The translations under genes and the position numbers were made by a program. A stretch of 58,934 nucleotides of DNA from assembly GCA_017396675.1 (NCBI GenBank), contig JAFQLB010000081.1, forward strand, positions 1 through 58,934, given 5' to 3'. The notes under the pieces were generated by a model. The model saw nothing but the letters and a program-made list of their open reading frames with translations, did not search any database and had not been told where the DNA came from. This document shows, piece by piece, positions 43,763 to 53,645 of the stretch. Every line of letters starts with the position of its first letter. The stretch's first letter is position 1. Source of the stretch: Lachnospiraceae bacterium. Its GTDB lineage: Bacteria; Bacillota; Clostridia; Lachnospirales; Lachnospiraceae.

Positions 43763-46700
43763 ATGAAAAGAGAAATCAAAAAAGTGCTTATTGCCAATCG
43801 CGGCGAGATCGCAGTCCGAATTATAAGGGCCTGTCACGATCTGGATATCAGCACGGTAGCGATCTATTCCAAGGAAGATATTTTAAGCGGTTTCAGAACG
43901 AAAGCAGATGAAGCCTATGTCATCGGAGAGACGCTTTCCCCTCTGGGTGCTTATCTTGCCATTGACGAAATTGTTGCCATGGCAAAAAAGCGGGGCGCGG
44001 ATGCCATCCATCCCGGCTACGGCTTTCTTTCCGAAAATGCGGATTTTGCCCGAGCTTGCGAAAGAGAGGGGATTGTCTTTATCGGGCCCTCCTCTGATGT
44101 ATTGGGCAGAATGGGAGACAAGCTAAGTGCCAAGGAGCTTGCCCACCGATGCGGTGTACCTACCATCCCGGGGAGCGCAGATCCTTTGAACAGTGCGGAG
44201 GATGCCGTCAAGCGGGCTAACAGCTATGGATATCCCGTCATACTGAAGGCAGCTGCCGGCGGCGGTGGACGGGGTATGCGCGCCTGCTTCAATGATGAGG
44301 AGGTGCGGCAGGCTTTTGAGCTGGTCAGTGAGGAAGCCCGCAAATCCTTCGGAAACGATGCCATTTTTATGGAAAAATATCTGGTAGAGCCGAAGCATAT
44401 TGAGGTACAGATTCTGGCCGATGAATACGGCAATATCGTTCACCTGTTTGAGCGGGACTGCTCTTTGCAGCGAAGATATCAGAAGGTCATCGAATACACC
44501 CCGGCCTTTTCTCTGCCGGAAGAGGTGCTTGCCAGGATTCGCGGTGAAGCAGTAAAAATCGCCCGAGAAGTAGGATACACCAGTGTCGGCACAGTGGAAT
44601 TTCTGGTGGACAAGGATCTGAATCATTATTTTATCGAGATGAATCCCCGGATCCAGGTGGAGCATACGGTCACAGAGGTAGTCACCGGCATTGACCTTGT
44701 CAGAGCCCAAATCCTGGTGGCTGCCGGTGAGCCCTTAAGTCATCCTGTGATCGGGGTGACCTGTCAGGAGGATGTTACCACCAGAGGCTTCGCCCTCCAG
44801 TGCCGCGTTACTACCGAGGATCCGGAAAACAACTTCGCACCCGACACCGGCACCATTACCGCATATCGAAGCGGCGGCGGCAACGGCGTGCGCCTGGACG
44901 GCGGCAATATTTATACCGGCGCCGTGGTTTCCCCGTACTACGACAGCCTTCTCGTAAAAATCACCACCTACGATTCCACCTTCCAGGGTGTGGTGCGCAA
45001 GGCCCTTCGATCTCTTACGGAAATGCGTGTCAGGGGCGTCAAGACCAATATGGCTTTTCTTGGTAAGATCCTGCAGAATCCCGTATTTCTGGCGGGAAAA
45101 TGCCACACCAAGTTTATCGACGAAACCCCTGATCTGTTCCAATTGAACGACAGTCGGGACAGAGCCAACAAAATCTTAAAATACATCGGCAACATCGTGG
45201 TCAACGATCCCACGGCGGGAGCCAAAATGTACGATACCCCACGGTTCGTTCCCCTAGAGGATGCGCCGCCCACACCTGGTCTGAAGCAGCTCCTGGATGA
45301 AAAGGGGCCGGAGGCCGTTGCCAAGTATATTCTCAAAGAAAAGAAGCTTTTTATTACCGATACTACCATGCGGGACGCCCATCAGTCCCTGCTGGCTACA
45401 AGGGTGCGTACCAGAGACATGGTAAAGGGCAGCGAGGCCTGTGCTCAGATCCTCCATCCCGCCTTCTCTCTGGAGTTGTGGGGCGGCGCCACCTTCGACG
45501 TGGCTTATCGCTTCCTGTATGAGGATCCCTGGGAGCGTCTGGACTGGCTGAGAAAAAAAATCCCCAACATACCCTTCCAGATGCTGCTGCGGGGTGCCAA
45601 TGCCGTAGGCTATTCCAACTATCCCGATAACGTGATCCGTGCCTTTATCCGGGAGGCTGCCAAAGGGGGCATTGATATCTTCCGGGTGTTTGATTCATTA
45701 AACTGGATCCCCGGCATGGAGGTCGCCCTTGATGAGGTACGAAACTGCGGCAAGCTGGCAGAGGCCGCCATCTGTTATACGGGAGATATTCTGGATCCGG
45801 AGAGAGATAAATACACCCTCGACTACTATGTAAATATGGCAAAGGAGCTGGAAAAGCGGGGCGCCAATACCATTGCCATCAAGGATATGTCAGGTCTTTT
45901 GAAGCCCTATGCGGCTGCCAAATTGGTAAAGGCACTGAAGGAAGAGGTGGGCTGTCCCATCCATCTGCATACCCACGACACCAGCGGCAATGCGGTGGCT
46001 ACTTACCTGATGGCGGCAGAGGCAGGTGTTGATATCGTAGACTGTGCCATTTCCAGCATGTCCTCTCTCACCAGCCAGCCCTCCATCAACTCTATCCAGA
46101 CGGCTCTGGCCGGTACCGAGAGAGATCCCGGCTTCGATATCCGAAAGCTGGAGCGTTTAAGCGAATACTGGGAAGATGTCCGGAAGCGATACGTTGTATT
46201 CGAATCTGACCTGAAGGCTCCTCTCACAGATATCTACCGCTACGAGATCCCCGGCGGACAATATTCCAATCTCCGTCCCCAGGTGGAAAGCTTAGGGCTT
46301 GGTCACCGCTTCGACGAGGTTCGGGAGATGTTCTGTACCGTGAATCAAATGCTGGGGGATATCGTTAAGGTTACGCCTTCCTCCAAAATGGTAGGAGATA
46401 TGGCGATTTTCATGGTGCAGAATGACCTGACTCCTGAAAACATCGTTGAACGCGGCGCCACCCTTGCCTTCCCCGACTCTGTGGTAAGCTATTTTGAAGG
46501 AATGATGGGCCAGCCTGCATGGGGCTTCCCCAAGGATCTGCAAAAGGTAGTCTTAAAGGGAAAAGAACCCATCACCTGTCGTCCCGGAGAGCTGCTGCCT
46601 CCTGCGGATTTCGACGCAGCCAGAGAGCATTTGAAGAAATTTGTAAATGAGCCCACCCAAAGAGATGTATTGAGCTATCTTCTGTATCCCAAGGTCATCG

Positions 46701-47218
46701 AGGATTATTTCCGCAAGAGGGATGAATACGGCTATATTGTCCGTCTGGGAAGCCATGTATTCTTCCACGGCCTTGCAGTGGGCGAAACCAATAAGGTAAA
46801 CATTGAAGACGGTAAAACCCTGGTGATCAAATATCTCGGAAAGGGTGAAGCCGATGAGGAAGGCATGCGTACCGTCAGCTTTGAATTAAACGGTATCCGC
46901 AGAGACGTAAAGGTTCGTGACAATACCTTGAGCGGCACTGTTGTATTTACCCGCATGGCCGATCCGGACACGGAGGGTGAAGTGGGCACCTCCATTCCCG
47001 GCTCTGTCAGCAAGGTCAACGTAAAAGTAGGGGATGTGGTTGAGACCAATCAGATCCTTGCCGTGATTGAAGCCATGAAGATGGAGACCAGCGTGGCTGC
47101 TCCTGTTTCCGGCAAGGTAAAGGAGGTCTTGGTGAAGCCGGGACAATCCGTCAAATCCGGCGAGCTTCTGATCGTCATCCAGCCGGAAGAGACCATAGAA
47201 GTCCCTACAGACAACTGA
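43763..47218 (+). CDS. pyc: Pyruvate carboxylase
   Basis: A 1151-residue single-chain biotin enzyme that makes oxaloacetate from pyruvate, bicarbonate and ATP. The biotin carboxylase part (about 1-450) has KVLIANRGEIAVRIIRA, HPGYGFLSENADFA, KAAAGGGGRGMR and EMNPRIQVEHTVTE. The carboxyltransferase part (about 525-820) has TTMRDAHQSLLATRVR, LWGGATFDVAYRF and HLHTHDTSGN. The C-terminal biotinyl domain has IEAMKMET. The ATG at 43763 begins the conserved sequence; AGGAGG lies 12 bases upstream, a little far. With malic enzyme in this window it gives two links between C3 and C4 acids. Confidence 0.96.
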   Translation: MKREIKKVLIANRGEIAVRIIRACHDLDISTVAIYSKEDILSGFRTKADEAYVIGETLSPLGAYLAIDEIVAMAKKRGADAIHPGYGFLSENADFARACEREGIVFIGPSSDVLGRMGDKLSAKELAHRCGVPTIPGSADPLNSAEDAVKRANSYGYPVILKAAAGGGGRGMRACFNDEEVRQAFELVSEEARKSFGNDAIFMEKYLVEPKHIEVQILADEYGNIVHLFERDCSLQRRYQKVIEYTPAFSLPEEVLARIRGEAVKIAREVGYTSVGTVEFLVDKDLNHYFIEMNPRIQVEHTVTEVVTGIDLVRAQILVAAGEPLSHPVIGVTCQEDVTTRGFALQCRVTTEDPENNFAPDTGTITAYRSGGGNGVRLDGGNIYTGAVVSPYYDSLLVKITTYDSTFQGVVRKALRSLTEMRVRGVKTNMAFLGKILQNPVFLAGKCHTKFIDETPDLFQLNDSRDRANKILKYIGNIVVNDPTAGAKMYDTPRFVPLEDAPPTPGLKQLLDEKGPEAVAKYILKEKKLFITDTTMRDAHQSLLATRVRTRDMVKGSEACAQILHPAFSLELWGGATFDVAYRFLYEDPWERLDWLRKKIPNIPFQMLLRGANAVGYSNYPDNVIRAFIREAAKGGIDIFRVFDSLNWIPGMEVALDEVRNCGKLAEAAICYTGDILDPERDKYTLDYYVNMAKELEKRGANTIAIKDMSGLLKPYAAAKLVKALKEEVGCPIHLHTHDTSGNAVATYLMAAEAGVDIVDCAISSMSSLTSQPSINSIQTALAGTERDPGFDIRKLERLSEYWEDVRKRYVVFESDLKAPLTDIYRYEIPGGQYSNLRPQVESLGLGHRFDEVREMFCTVNQMLGDIVKVTPSSKMVGDMAIFMVQNDLTPENIVERGATLAFPDSVVSYFEGMMGQPAWGFPKDLQKVVLKGKEPITCRPGELLPPADFDAAREHLKKFVNEPTQRDVLSYLLYPKVIEDYFRKRDEYGYIVRLGSHVFFHGLAVGETNKVNIEDGKTLVIKYLGKGEADEEGMRTVSFELNGIRRDVKVRDNTLSGTVVFTRMADPDTEGEVGTSIPGSVSKVNVKVGDVVETNQILAVIEAMKMETSVAAPVSGKVKEVLVKPGQSVKSGELLIVIQPEETIEVPTDN

Positions 47219-47256
47219 TTACCAATGTTCCAGTGCCGCTTTGCGGTACATCACCA

Positions 47257-47290
47257 CAAAAAAACGGGCGAATTCTTTTTCGCCCGTTCT
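47257..47290. terminator. Bidirectional terminator between pyc and the amidohydrolase
   Basis: AACGGGCGAA pairs perfectly with TTCGCCCGTT over a 6-base loop. A T8 run follows on the minus strand, and a weaker T-rich tail on the plus strand. Confidence 0.8.
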
Positions 47291-47302
47291 TTCATGATCT
47301 TT

Positions 47303-48457
47303 CTATTCTATCCCGTCTATCCTGATTCCGTTGATCAACACACACGCCACATTCGTAGATACCTCAAAGGGAGATCCGTCTGTGATCACAATGTCCGCAT
47401 CCTTTCCAATCTCCAGGCTTCCCACCCGGTCTGCCACGCCCGCATGACGGGCAGGATTGATGGTAATTGCCTGCAATGCCTGAAAGGGATCCATTCCGTT
47501 CTTGACTGCCAAACCGGCACACAGAGGCAGGTATTCCTGAGGAATCACCGGTGAGTCGGTGATAATGGATACGTGGCAGCCTGCTGCGGCCAAAGCTCCC
47601 GGTGTCGTCCAGCTTTTGTTTCGCAGCTCATACTTGGTGGCATTGGTGAGGGTCGGCCCCACTGCCAGCGGAATGTTCAAAGCCGCCAGTTCCTGTGCAA
47701 TCAGGTGTCCCTCCGTGACATGCTCCAGGGTAAGGTTTACGTCAAATTCCTTTGCAATGCGTACCGCAGTCAGAATATCCTCCACGGCATGGGCATGGGC
47801 TTTCAGCGGGATCTCTTTTCTGATCACCGGAAGCAATGCCTCCATCTTCATGTCAAAGGCCGGCTGCTTGAACAGATCCTCTCCCGCAGCCTCCTTTTTG
47901 GCCAGATACTCTTTCGCCTTAAACAGCTGCTCCCGCAGGATAGCCGCCGTTGTCATCCTGCTGGAATCCTTTTTGTCCTTATAGCAGCGCTTGGGATTTT
48001 CCCCGAAGGCACATTTCATGGCAACGCCGTCTCTCACCAGCTTATCCTCTACGGTCTTGCCTGCTGTCTTTAACACGGTAAAGGTTCCCCCCAGCACATT
48101 GGCACTGCCGGGACCGGTGCAGACACAGGTCACCCCTGCCCGCGCCGCCTGCACAAAGGTAGGCTCCATCGGCTTAACTCCATCGATCCCCCGAAGCTGA
48201 GGGCTGACAATATCGTTCATTTCATTGTAATCTCTGCCTTCATAGCCGATACCGTAGCCGTCCAGCCCGATATGGCCATGGGCTTCCACAAAGCCCGGAT
48301 ATACTTCCTTTCCTGTCGCATCGATGATCTCTGTCTCTGCCGGAAGCTCAAGATTCGCTCCCATGGCAACAATCTTTGTCCCGTCCACCAGAATATCTAT
48401 CCGCTGCGGTTCTTCGCAAATCGCGTCGTATACGGTTCCGTTTTTAATACAAATCAT
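47303..48457 (-). CDS. Amidohydrolase family protein
   Basis: A 384-residue metal-dependent hydrolase of the imidazolonepropionase-like group. The metal-site motif is PGFVEAHGHIGLDG (HxH). Further possible ligands are in PLKAHAHAVEDI, LTLEHVTEGH and IITDSPVIP. The substrate is not evident from the sequence. The flanking beta-sandwich (IKNGTVYDA at the N-terminus, IGKDADIVITDG at the C-terminus) is complete. It lies 46 bases downstream of the YbhJ-type hydratase gene on the same strand, so the two are probably co-transcribed. Confidence 0.87.
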   Translation of the reverse strand: MICIKNGTVYDAICEEPQRIDILVDGTKIVAMGANLELPAETEIIDATGKEVYPGFVEAHGHIGLDGYGIGYEGRDYNEMNDIVSPQLRGIDGVKPMEPTFVQAARAGVTCVCTGPGSANVLGGTFTVLKTAGKTVEDKLVRDGVAMKCAFGENPKRCYKDKKDSSRMTTAAILREQLFKAKEYLAKKEAAGEDLFKQPAFDMKMEALLPVIRKEIPLKAHAHAVEDILTAVRIAKEFDVNLTLEHVTEGHLIAQELAALNIPLAVGPTLTNATKYELRNKSWTTPGALAAAGCHVSIITDSPVIPQEYLPLCAGLAVKNGMDPFQALQAITINPARHAGVADRVGSLEIGKDADIVITDGSPFEVSTNVACVLINGIRIDGIE

Positions 48458-48503
48458 ACGCTTCTCCTCTCATCGCAGCACCGGATGCCGGGGCATCCGA
48501 TAC

Positions 48504-50792
48504 TCATAGACGATTGTAATTGATCAGACATCCCTTTAAAATGATCTGACGCTCTTCGTCCGTCAGTTCCCCCAAGGTCATCTCAAACTCCTTCAGACCG
48601 CCGTCCTTTACTGCGTAGGCACGGATCACGGAGGACTTTTCCTCCACTGCCTTACGGATCTGCGGGAAAAAGATATAATCCAGATTCCTAAAGGGCAGCT
48701 CTCCTTCCGGGATGACAAAGGGCAGCATCCCCCAGTTGATCAGATTGGAGCGATATCGTTTGGTTGCATACTCGTGAGCGATGTTGGCCCAGCCGCCCAA
48801 TACCTTCTGACAGCTGGCGGCCTGTTCTCTGGCAGAGCCATCACCCGGCTTCACCGCAAAAATTGTAGAGCCAAAGCCCATATTGCCCTCTCCTGCCTCC
48901 GGGAAGCTGCTTCTCACCACAGACATCACCTCCCGCAGCCGCGGCCTGCTCTCCAGAGGACATCTGCCTTCCATAACATCCTTCTGTGCCGATTGGATTT
49001 CCTTTGCCAGACCCACATAGGCGGGATCCTTCCTGGATAGGGTAAATTCTGCCAGACCCAGAGGATTGGATCGATAGGAGGAGGTTTCTCCGGAAGGAAT
49101 CAGCTCATCCGTAGTGGTCACGGGATCGTGGATCTCGGATACTACGCGAAGCAGCAGATTCTCCGGCAGTGCCGTCATCTCCGGCCAGTCCTTGATATTC
49201 GGTCCCAGACGGATCTCCGCCCTGGGATCCGCCTCTCCTTTTGAGTCAAATACACGGTTTGCATAGATGGCGCTGTCAAAATAATAAGGATAGGTCCGAA
49301 GCTCTCCGTCAAATTCCGTGGCCGGCGTAAGGTATCCCCGATTTGCCGCTGTTGCCGCAATGGAACGGGCGTCCATCAGTGCCACCGAAGAAATCTGCCC
49401 GCTTTGCAGCTTAGACCCCTCCCGATTGGGGAAGTTTCTGGTGGAGTGTCTGATACTGAAGGCATTGTTGGCCGGTGTATCTCCCGCCCCAAAGCAGGGA
49501 CCGCAGAAGGCGGTTTTTAAAATAACACCCGTTTGCAGCAAGGATGCGGCACATCCGTTTTTCATCAATTCCATATAGATGGGCGTAGATGCCGGATACA
49601 CACTCATGGTAAATTCATCCGCACCGATGTATTTCCCTTTCAGAATATCGGCTGCGGCACAGATATTTTCAAAGCCGCCTCCGGCACAGCCTGCAATTAT
49701 TCCCTGATCCACGTACAGTCTGCCGTTTCTGATCTTATCCCGAAGAGAATACTCCACGGCACCGTCCAGGCTTACCAGCGCCCGCTTCTCCACCTCTGCC
49801 AGCACATCCGAAAGATTCTCATTGACCTCTTCTATGGTGTAGGTATTGCTGGGATGGAAGGGCATGGCGATCATGGGCTTGATCTGATCCAGATCCACAC
49901 AGATCATGCCGTCATAATACGCAGTCTCTCCCGGATTCAGCTCCCTGTAGTCTTCTTTTCTTCCGTGAATCTCATAATACTCTTCAATGGTCTTATCGGT
50001 TTTCCAAACGGAGGAAAGACATGTGGTTTCGGTGGTCATCACATCGATACCAATCCTGAAATCCGCGCTTAAAGAAGCAACCCCCGGACCCACAAACTCC
50101 ATTACCTTGTTCTTTACATAGCCCCGGTCAAAGACAGCACCGATAATGGCAAGAGCCACATCCTGAGGCCCTACCCCTTTGACCGGCGTTCCCTTCAGAT
50201 ACACACCTACCACCTGAGGCATATTAATATCATAGGTCTGGTTCAGCAGCTGCTTGACCAGCTCCGGTCCGCCCTCTCCCACGGCCATGGTACCCAAGGC
50301 ACCGTAACGCGTGTGAGAATCGGAGCCAAGGATCATCCCGCCTCCCGTACTCAACATCTCTCTTGCATACTGATGGATCACCGCCTGATGGGGAGGCACG
50401 TAAATACCCCCGTATTTTTTGGCACAGCTCAATCCAAACATATGGTCATCTTCATTGATGGTGCCACCCACGGCACACAGAGAGTTATGACAGTTGGTCA
50501 GAACGTAGGGCACCGGGAACTTCTCCAGTCCCGAAGCCCTTGCGGTCTGAATGATCCCCACAAAGGTAATATCGTGTGAGGTCAGCTTGTCAAATTTGAT
50601 CTTCAGCCTTTCCATACTGCCGGAGGTATTATGCTTTTTCAAAATATCGTAAGCTATCGTCTGTTTCGCCGCTTCTTCTCTGGATACGATTTTTCCTGTT
50701 TTACTCTTGATCTGTTCCTGCGCGGAAACACTGTCCTCAATGATATCCATACCATTGATAAGATAGGCCCCGCTTTCCAATAATCGAACCAT
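48504..50792 (-). CDS. Aconitase-family hydratase, YbhJ type
   Basis: A 762-residue protein of the aconitase superfamily, resembling E. coli YbhJ, whose substrate is not established. It has [45 protein letters not shown] and [15 protein letters not shown]; Cys in the last blocks should hold a 4Fe-4S cluster. The C-terminal swivelling domain ([22 protein letters not shown]) carries the arginine-rich substrate site. It is first in an operon with an amidohydrolase, so a pathway on a cyclic or amide-bearing acid is conceivable. A true TCA-cycle aconitase is less likely. Confidence 0.85.
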   Translation of the reverse strand: MVRLLESGAYLINGMDIIEDSVSAQEQIKSKTGKIVSREEAAKQTIAYDILKKHNTSGSMERLKIKFDKLTSHDITFVGIIQTARASGLEKFPVPYVLTNCHNSLCAVGGTINEDDHMFGLSCAKKYGGIYVPPHQAVIHQYAREMLSTGGGMILGSDSHTRYGALGTMAVGEGGPELVKQLLNQTYDINMPQVVGVYLKGTPVKGVGPQDVALAIIGAVFDRGYVKNKVMEFVGPGVASLSADFRIGIDVMTTETTCLSSVWKTDKTIEEYYEIHGRKEDYRELNPGETAYYDGMICVDLDQIKPMIAMPFHPSNTYTIEEVNENLSDVLAEVEKRALVSLDGAVEYSLRDKIRNGRLYVDQGIIAGCAGGGFENICAAADILKGKYIGADEFTMSVYPASTPIYMELMKNGCAASLLQTGVILKTAFCGPCFGAGDTPANNAFSIRHSTRNFPNREGSKLQSGQISSVALMDARSIAATAANRGYLTPATEFDGELRTYPYYFDSAIYANRVFDSKGEADPRAEIRLGPNIKDWPEMTALPENLLLRVVSEIHDPVTTTDELIPSGETSSYRSNPLGLAEFTLSRKDPAYVGLAKEIQSAQKDVMEGRCPLESRPRLREVMSVVRSSFPEAGEGNMGFGSTIFAVKPGDGSAREQAASCQKVLGGWANIAHEYATKRYRSNLINWGMLPFVIPEGELPFRNLDYIFFPQIRKAVEEKSSVIRAYAVKDGGLKEFEMTLGELTDEERQIILKGCLINYNRL

Positions 50793-50936
50793 TGGCTTTC
50801 CCCCTGCTTTTTATGTATTTCTTCCATATTATAGCCAAAGGAGATGGGAAATGCAAGAAAAAGCGCCCCGCAAATCACCCATGAAATTGTTCCCCGAGGC
50901 GTTTGTACCTTTTTCACCGGACTGCAGCTTTTCAGA

Positions 50937-50952
50937 GTTAAATCGTTTCCAA
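50937..50952. promoter_or_regulatory. Distal LacI-type operator-like site
   Basis: GTTAAATCGTTTCCAA matches the proximal operator at 13 of 16 bases. Its centre is 183 bases from the centre of the other site. Confidence 0.5.
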
Positions 50953-51119
50953 TTATTTTTGATTCTCTGAGGTATTCTTTTAAATGTATCTTTTTCTTTG
51001 TTGTGAAAATATACAATTAATATTTCTAAAATTTATTTACTTTGTACGAATTTATGAGTTCTGTACATTTATATATTGAAAATTGATGAATCTTTTTATA
51101 TAATTGCTTTATAAAATAT

Positions 51120-51135
51120 TTGGAATCGTTTCCAA
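51120..51135. promoter_or_regulatory. LacI-type operator
   Basis: TTGGAATCGTTTCCAA is a near-perfect palindrome around a central CG, the usual shape of LacI/GalR operators. It sits about ten bases downstream of the predicted transcription start. The local LacI-family gene at 54508-55527 is the likely ligand. Confidence 0.7.
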
Positions 51136-51198
51136 TTTAATTCTGCGAATCGTGTACACCGCAAGCACATATTCGCAACTACAAAGGAGGACACACAC

Positions 51199-52578
51199 AT
51201 GAAAAAGCTGATTTCATCACTGCTTGTTGCCGTTATGGTTCTGGGGCTGATGGCCTGCGGAGGCACAAGCGAATCAACCGAGAGCACAGAACCCGCTCCT
51301 GCGGCAGAATCCGAAGCCGCCGCCACGCCCGAGACTGCTCCGGCCGAAGAAAGCACTGCCGAAGCGGCAGGTTCTGTCTACTATCTTAACTTTAAGCCCG
51401 AAGCCGATCAGGCATGGCAGGATCTGGCTGCTCTTTACACCGAGCAGACCGGTGTTCCCGTAAAGGTTGTTACCGCCGCCTCCGGCACCTACTCCGATAC
51501 CCTCACTGCTGAAATGGCCAAGACAGAGGCTCCCACACTGTTTCAGTGTGGAAATGCACAGGGGCTGATCGACTGGAACGACTACTGTCTGGATCTGACC
51601 GGTACAGACGTTCTTGCGGAAATGACAACCTCCGACTTCAATCTGACCGACGAAACCGGTGCGGTAAAGGCTATCGGCTACTGCTACGAATGCTTCGGAA
51701 TTATCGTTAATACCGCACTTCTGGAAGAAGCCGGCTATGCTCTGTCCGACATTACGGATTTTGCTTCTCTTTCCGAAATTGCCCATGATATCCATGACCG
51801 CGCTTCCGAGCTTGGTTTTGACGCATTTGCCTCCGCAGGTCTGGACAGCTCCTCTTCCTGGAGATTCTCCGGACATCTGGCAAATATGCCTCTGTACTAC
51901 GAATTCCGTGATGACGGTGTAACGGCACAGCCCGCTACCATTACCGGGGCTTATCTGGACAACTACAGAAATATCTGGGATCTGTACATCAATACCGCAG
52001 CTGCCGATCCCACCGGATTGACCACCTACACCGGCGATCATTCTCAGGCGCAGTTCGGAAATAGTGAAGTTGTTTTCTGGCAGCAGGGTTCCTGGGAATA
52101 TGCCAATCTGGTAGGTGAAACCTATGGTATGGATCCCGCCAATCTGGCCATGATTCCTATTTATTGCGGCGTTGAAGGTGAAGAAGAAGCCGGTCTCTGT
52201 TCCGGTACCGAGAACTGTTGGGCAGTCAACTCTCAGGCTTCCGAAGAAAATATACAGGCTACTCTGGACTTTGTACACTGGGTGGTCACCTCTGAGGAGG
52301 GTACCACGATGATGGCAGAGCAGTTCGGCCCTATTCCCTTTAAGAACGCCAAGACACCCGAAAACGTATTCTTTGCCGATGCCAACGAGCTGCTTGCCGA
52401 CGGCAAATATACCGTAACCTGGGCATTCAACCATACGCCTAATGTTGACGACTGGAGAGCAACCGTTGTAACAGCTCTCGCTGCCTACTCTGCAGATCAG
52501 AGTGATGCAAACTGGGCAAAGGTGGTAGAAGCATTCGTCGACGGATGGGCTTATGAGTACACCATCCAGAACGGATAA
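51199..52578 (+). CDS. Sugar ABC transporter substrate-binding lipoprotein
   Basis: A 459-residue family 1 solute-binding protein. The signal peptide ends at lipobox C20 (VLGLMAC). An acidic Ser/Glu/Ala linker follows (about 22-57). The mature domain has YLNFKPEADQAWQDLAALYT and LFQCGNAQGLIDW, and ends with FVDGWAYEYT. With two MalF/MalG-type permeases and malQ downstream, malto-oligosaccharides are the likely ligand. No ATPase gene is in the operon, so a shared MsmK-type ATPase would be needed. It is the first gene after the LacI-type operator. Confidence 0.92.
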   Translation: MKKLISSLLVAVMVLGLMACGGTSESTESTEPAPAAESEAAATPETAPAEESTAEAAGSVYYLNFKPEADQAWQDLAALYTEQTGVPVKVVTAASGTYSDTLTAEMAKTEAPTLFQCGNAQGLIDWNDYCLDLTGTDVLAEMTTSDFNLTDETGAVKAIGYCYECFGIIVNTALLEEAGYALSDITDFASLSEIAHDIHDRASELGFDAFASAGLDSSSSWRFSGHLANMPLYYEFRDDGVTAQPATITGAYLDNYRNIWDLYINTAAADPTGLTTYTGDHSQAQFGNSEVVFWQQGSWEYANLVGETYGMDPANLAMIPIYCGVEGEEEAGLCSGTENCWAVNSQASEENIQATLDFVHWVVTSEEGTTMMAEQFGPIPFKNAKTPENVFFADANELLADGKYTVTWAFNHTPNVDDWRATVVTALAAYSADQSDANWAKVVEAFVDGWAYEYTIQNG

Positions 52579-52625
52579 ACAGGCTGTCCGGAGTACTTAA
52601 TTTTATAAGCATCCCATATAAAAGA

Positions 52626-52651
52626 GGGCGGGCTTTCAGCCCGTCCTTTTT
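52626..52651 (+). terminator. Intra-operon attenuator between binding protein and permease
   Basis: GGGCGGGCT pairs with AGCCCGTCC (one G-U) over a 3-base loop, followed by five T. Partial termination here would keep the binding protein in excess over the permeases. Confidence 0.75.
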
Positions 52652-52727
52652 AGAATCTCCGTCAACCGTATACATTCCCTTTCGAGGAACCGTAATGATT
52701 ATTTTAATACGAGGGAGGTCACCTGCG

Positions 52728-53645
52728 TTGAAGAAAAAAAACAAAACAAACGATAAGGCAGCACTTAACGGAATCCTGCTGCGACGCCCCATTCAGAGGT
52801 GTGCACCTTTTTTCATCCTTCCTACCTTTCTTGCATTTTGCATCGGTTTCATCTGGCCTTTTTTGCAGGGAATCTATCTGTCCTTTTGCAATTTCAACAC
52901 GCCTGCCGATGCCCAGTGGGTGGGAGTTACAAACTATGTCAAAGCCTTTTCCGACGCAGGCTTTGCCAATGCTTTTCGCAACACTGCCGCTTTCGCCGTG
53001 GTATCCATTATCCTGATCAATGTAGTCGCCTTTCTGATTGCCTATGCTCTGACTCAAAAAATGCGCGGTGCCAATTTGTTCCGTACCGTATTTTTTATGC
53101 CCAACCTGATCGGCGGCGTAGTACTTGGTTATATCTGGAGCATGATTTTTGACGGTGTGCTGAAAGCCTACAACACCTATCTTACCGCAGATGCAAGCTA
53201 TGGCTTCTGGGGCTTGGTGATTCTGGTGGCATGGCAGCAGATTGGATATATGATGATCATTTATATCGCCGGGCTTCAGGCTGTTCCCGAAGATATGCTG
53301 GAAGCAGCTTCCATTGACGGTGCAGACAAAAGGCAGACCCTGTTCCGGGTCATTATTCCCAATGTGATGCCCTCCGTTACAATCTGTACTTTTCTGACGC
53401 TGACGAATTCCTTTAAGCTCTTTGACCAGAACCTGGCACTCACCGGCGGTCTTCCCAGCATCATGGAAAACGGTTCCAAAATCAATGCCACAGAGCTTCT
53501 TGCCCTGAATATTTATTCGACTTATAATATCAATAAGAGCTGGCATGGCGCAGCACAGGCAAAAGCCGTCGTCTTCTTCCTTCTGGTAGCCGTTCTCGCC
53601 ATCGCACAGCAGACCGCTACATCCAGAAAGGAGGTGCAGCAGTGA
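52728..53645 (+). CDS. Sugar ABC transporter permease, MalF type
   Basis: A 305-residue integral membrane protein with six or so helices, beginning with a basic cytoplasmic tail and APFFILPTFLAFCIGFIWPF. The EAA loop that contacts the ATPase reads EAASIDGADKRQTLFRVIIP. The start is taken as TTG at 52728 because GGGAGG lies nine bases upstream; an ATG at 52695 has no such site. It overlaps the next permease gene by four bases. Confidence 0.9.
   Translation: MKKKNKTNDKAALNGILLRRPIQRCAPFFILPTFLAFCIGFIWPFLQGIYLSFCNFNTPADAQWVGVTNYVKAFSDAGFANAFRNTAAFAVVSIILINVVAFLIAYALTQKMRGANLFRTVFFMPNLIGGVVLGYIWSMIFDGVLKAYNTYLTADASYGFWGLVILVAWQQIGYMMIIYIAGLQAVPEDMLEAASIDGADKRQTLFRVIIPNVMPSVTICTFLTLTNSFKLFDQNLALTGGLPSIMENGSKINATELLALNIYSTYNINKSWHGAAQAKAVVFFLLVAVLAIAQQTATSRKEVQQ

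Larger units (their letters stand above)
50793..51198 (+). promoter_or_regulatory. Regulatory region of the sugar ABC operon
   Basis: This 400-base gap holds the plus-strand promoter TTGAAA (51076-51081), a 17-base spacer and TATAAT (51099-51104). A LacI-type operator is at 51120-51135, just after the expected start point, and a second imperfect site lies at 50937-50952. The region between is AT-rich with no gene. AAAGGAGG precedes the ATG at 51199. Confidence 0.7.
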
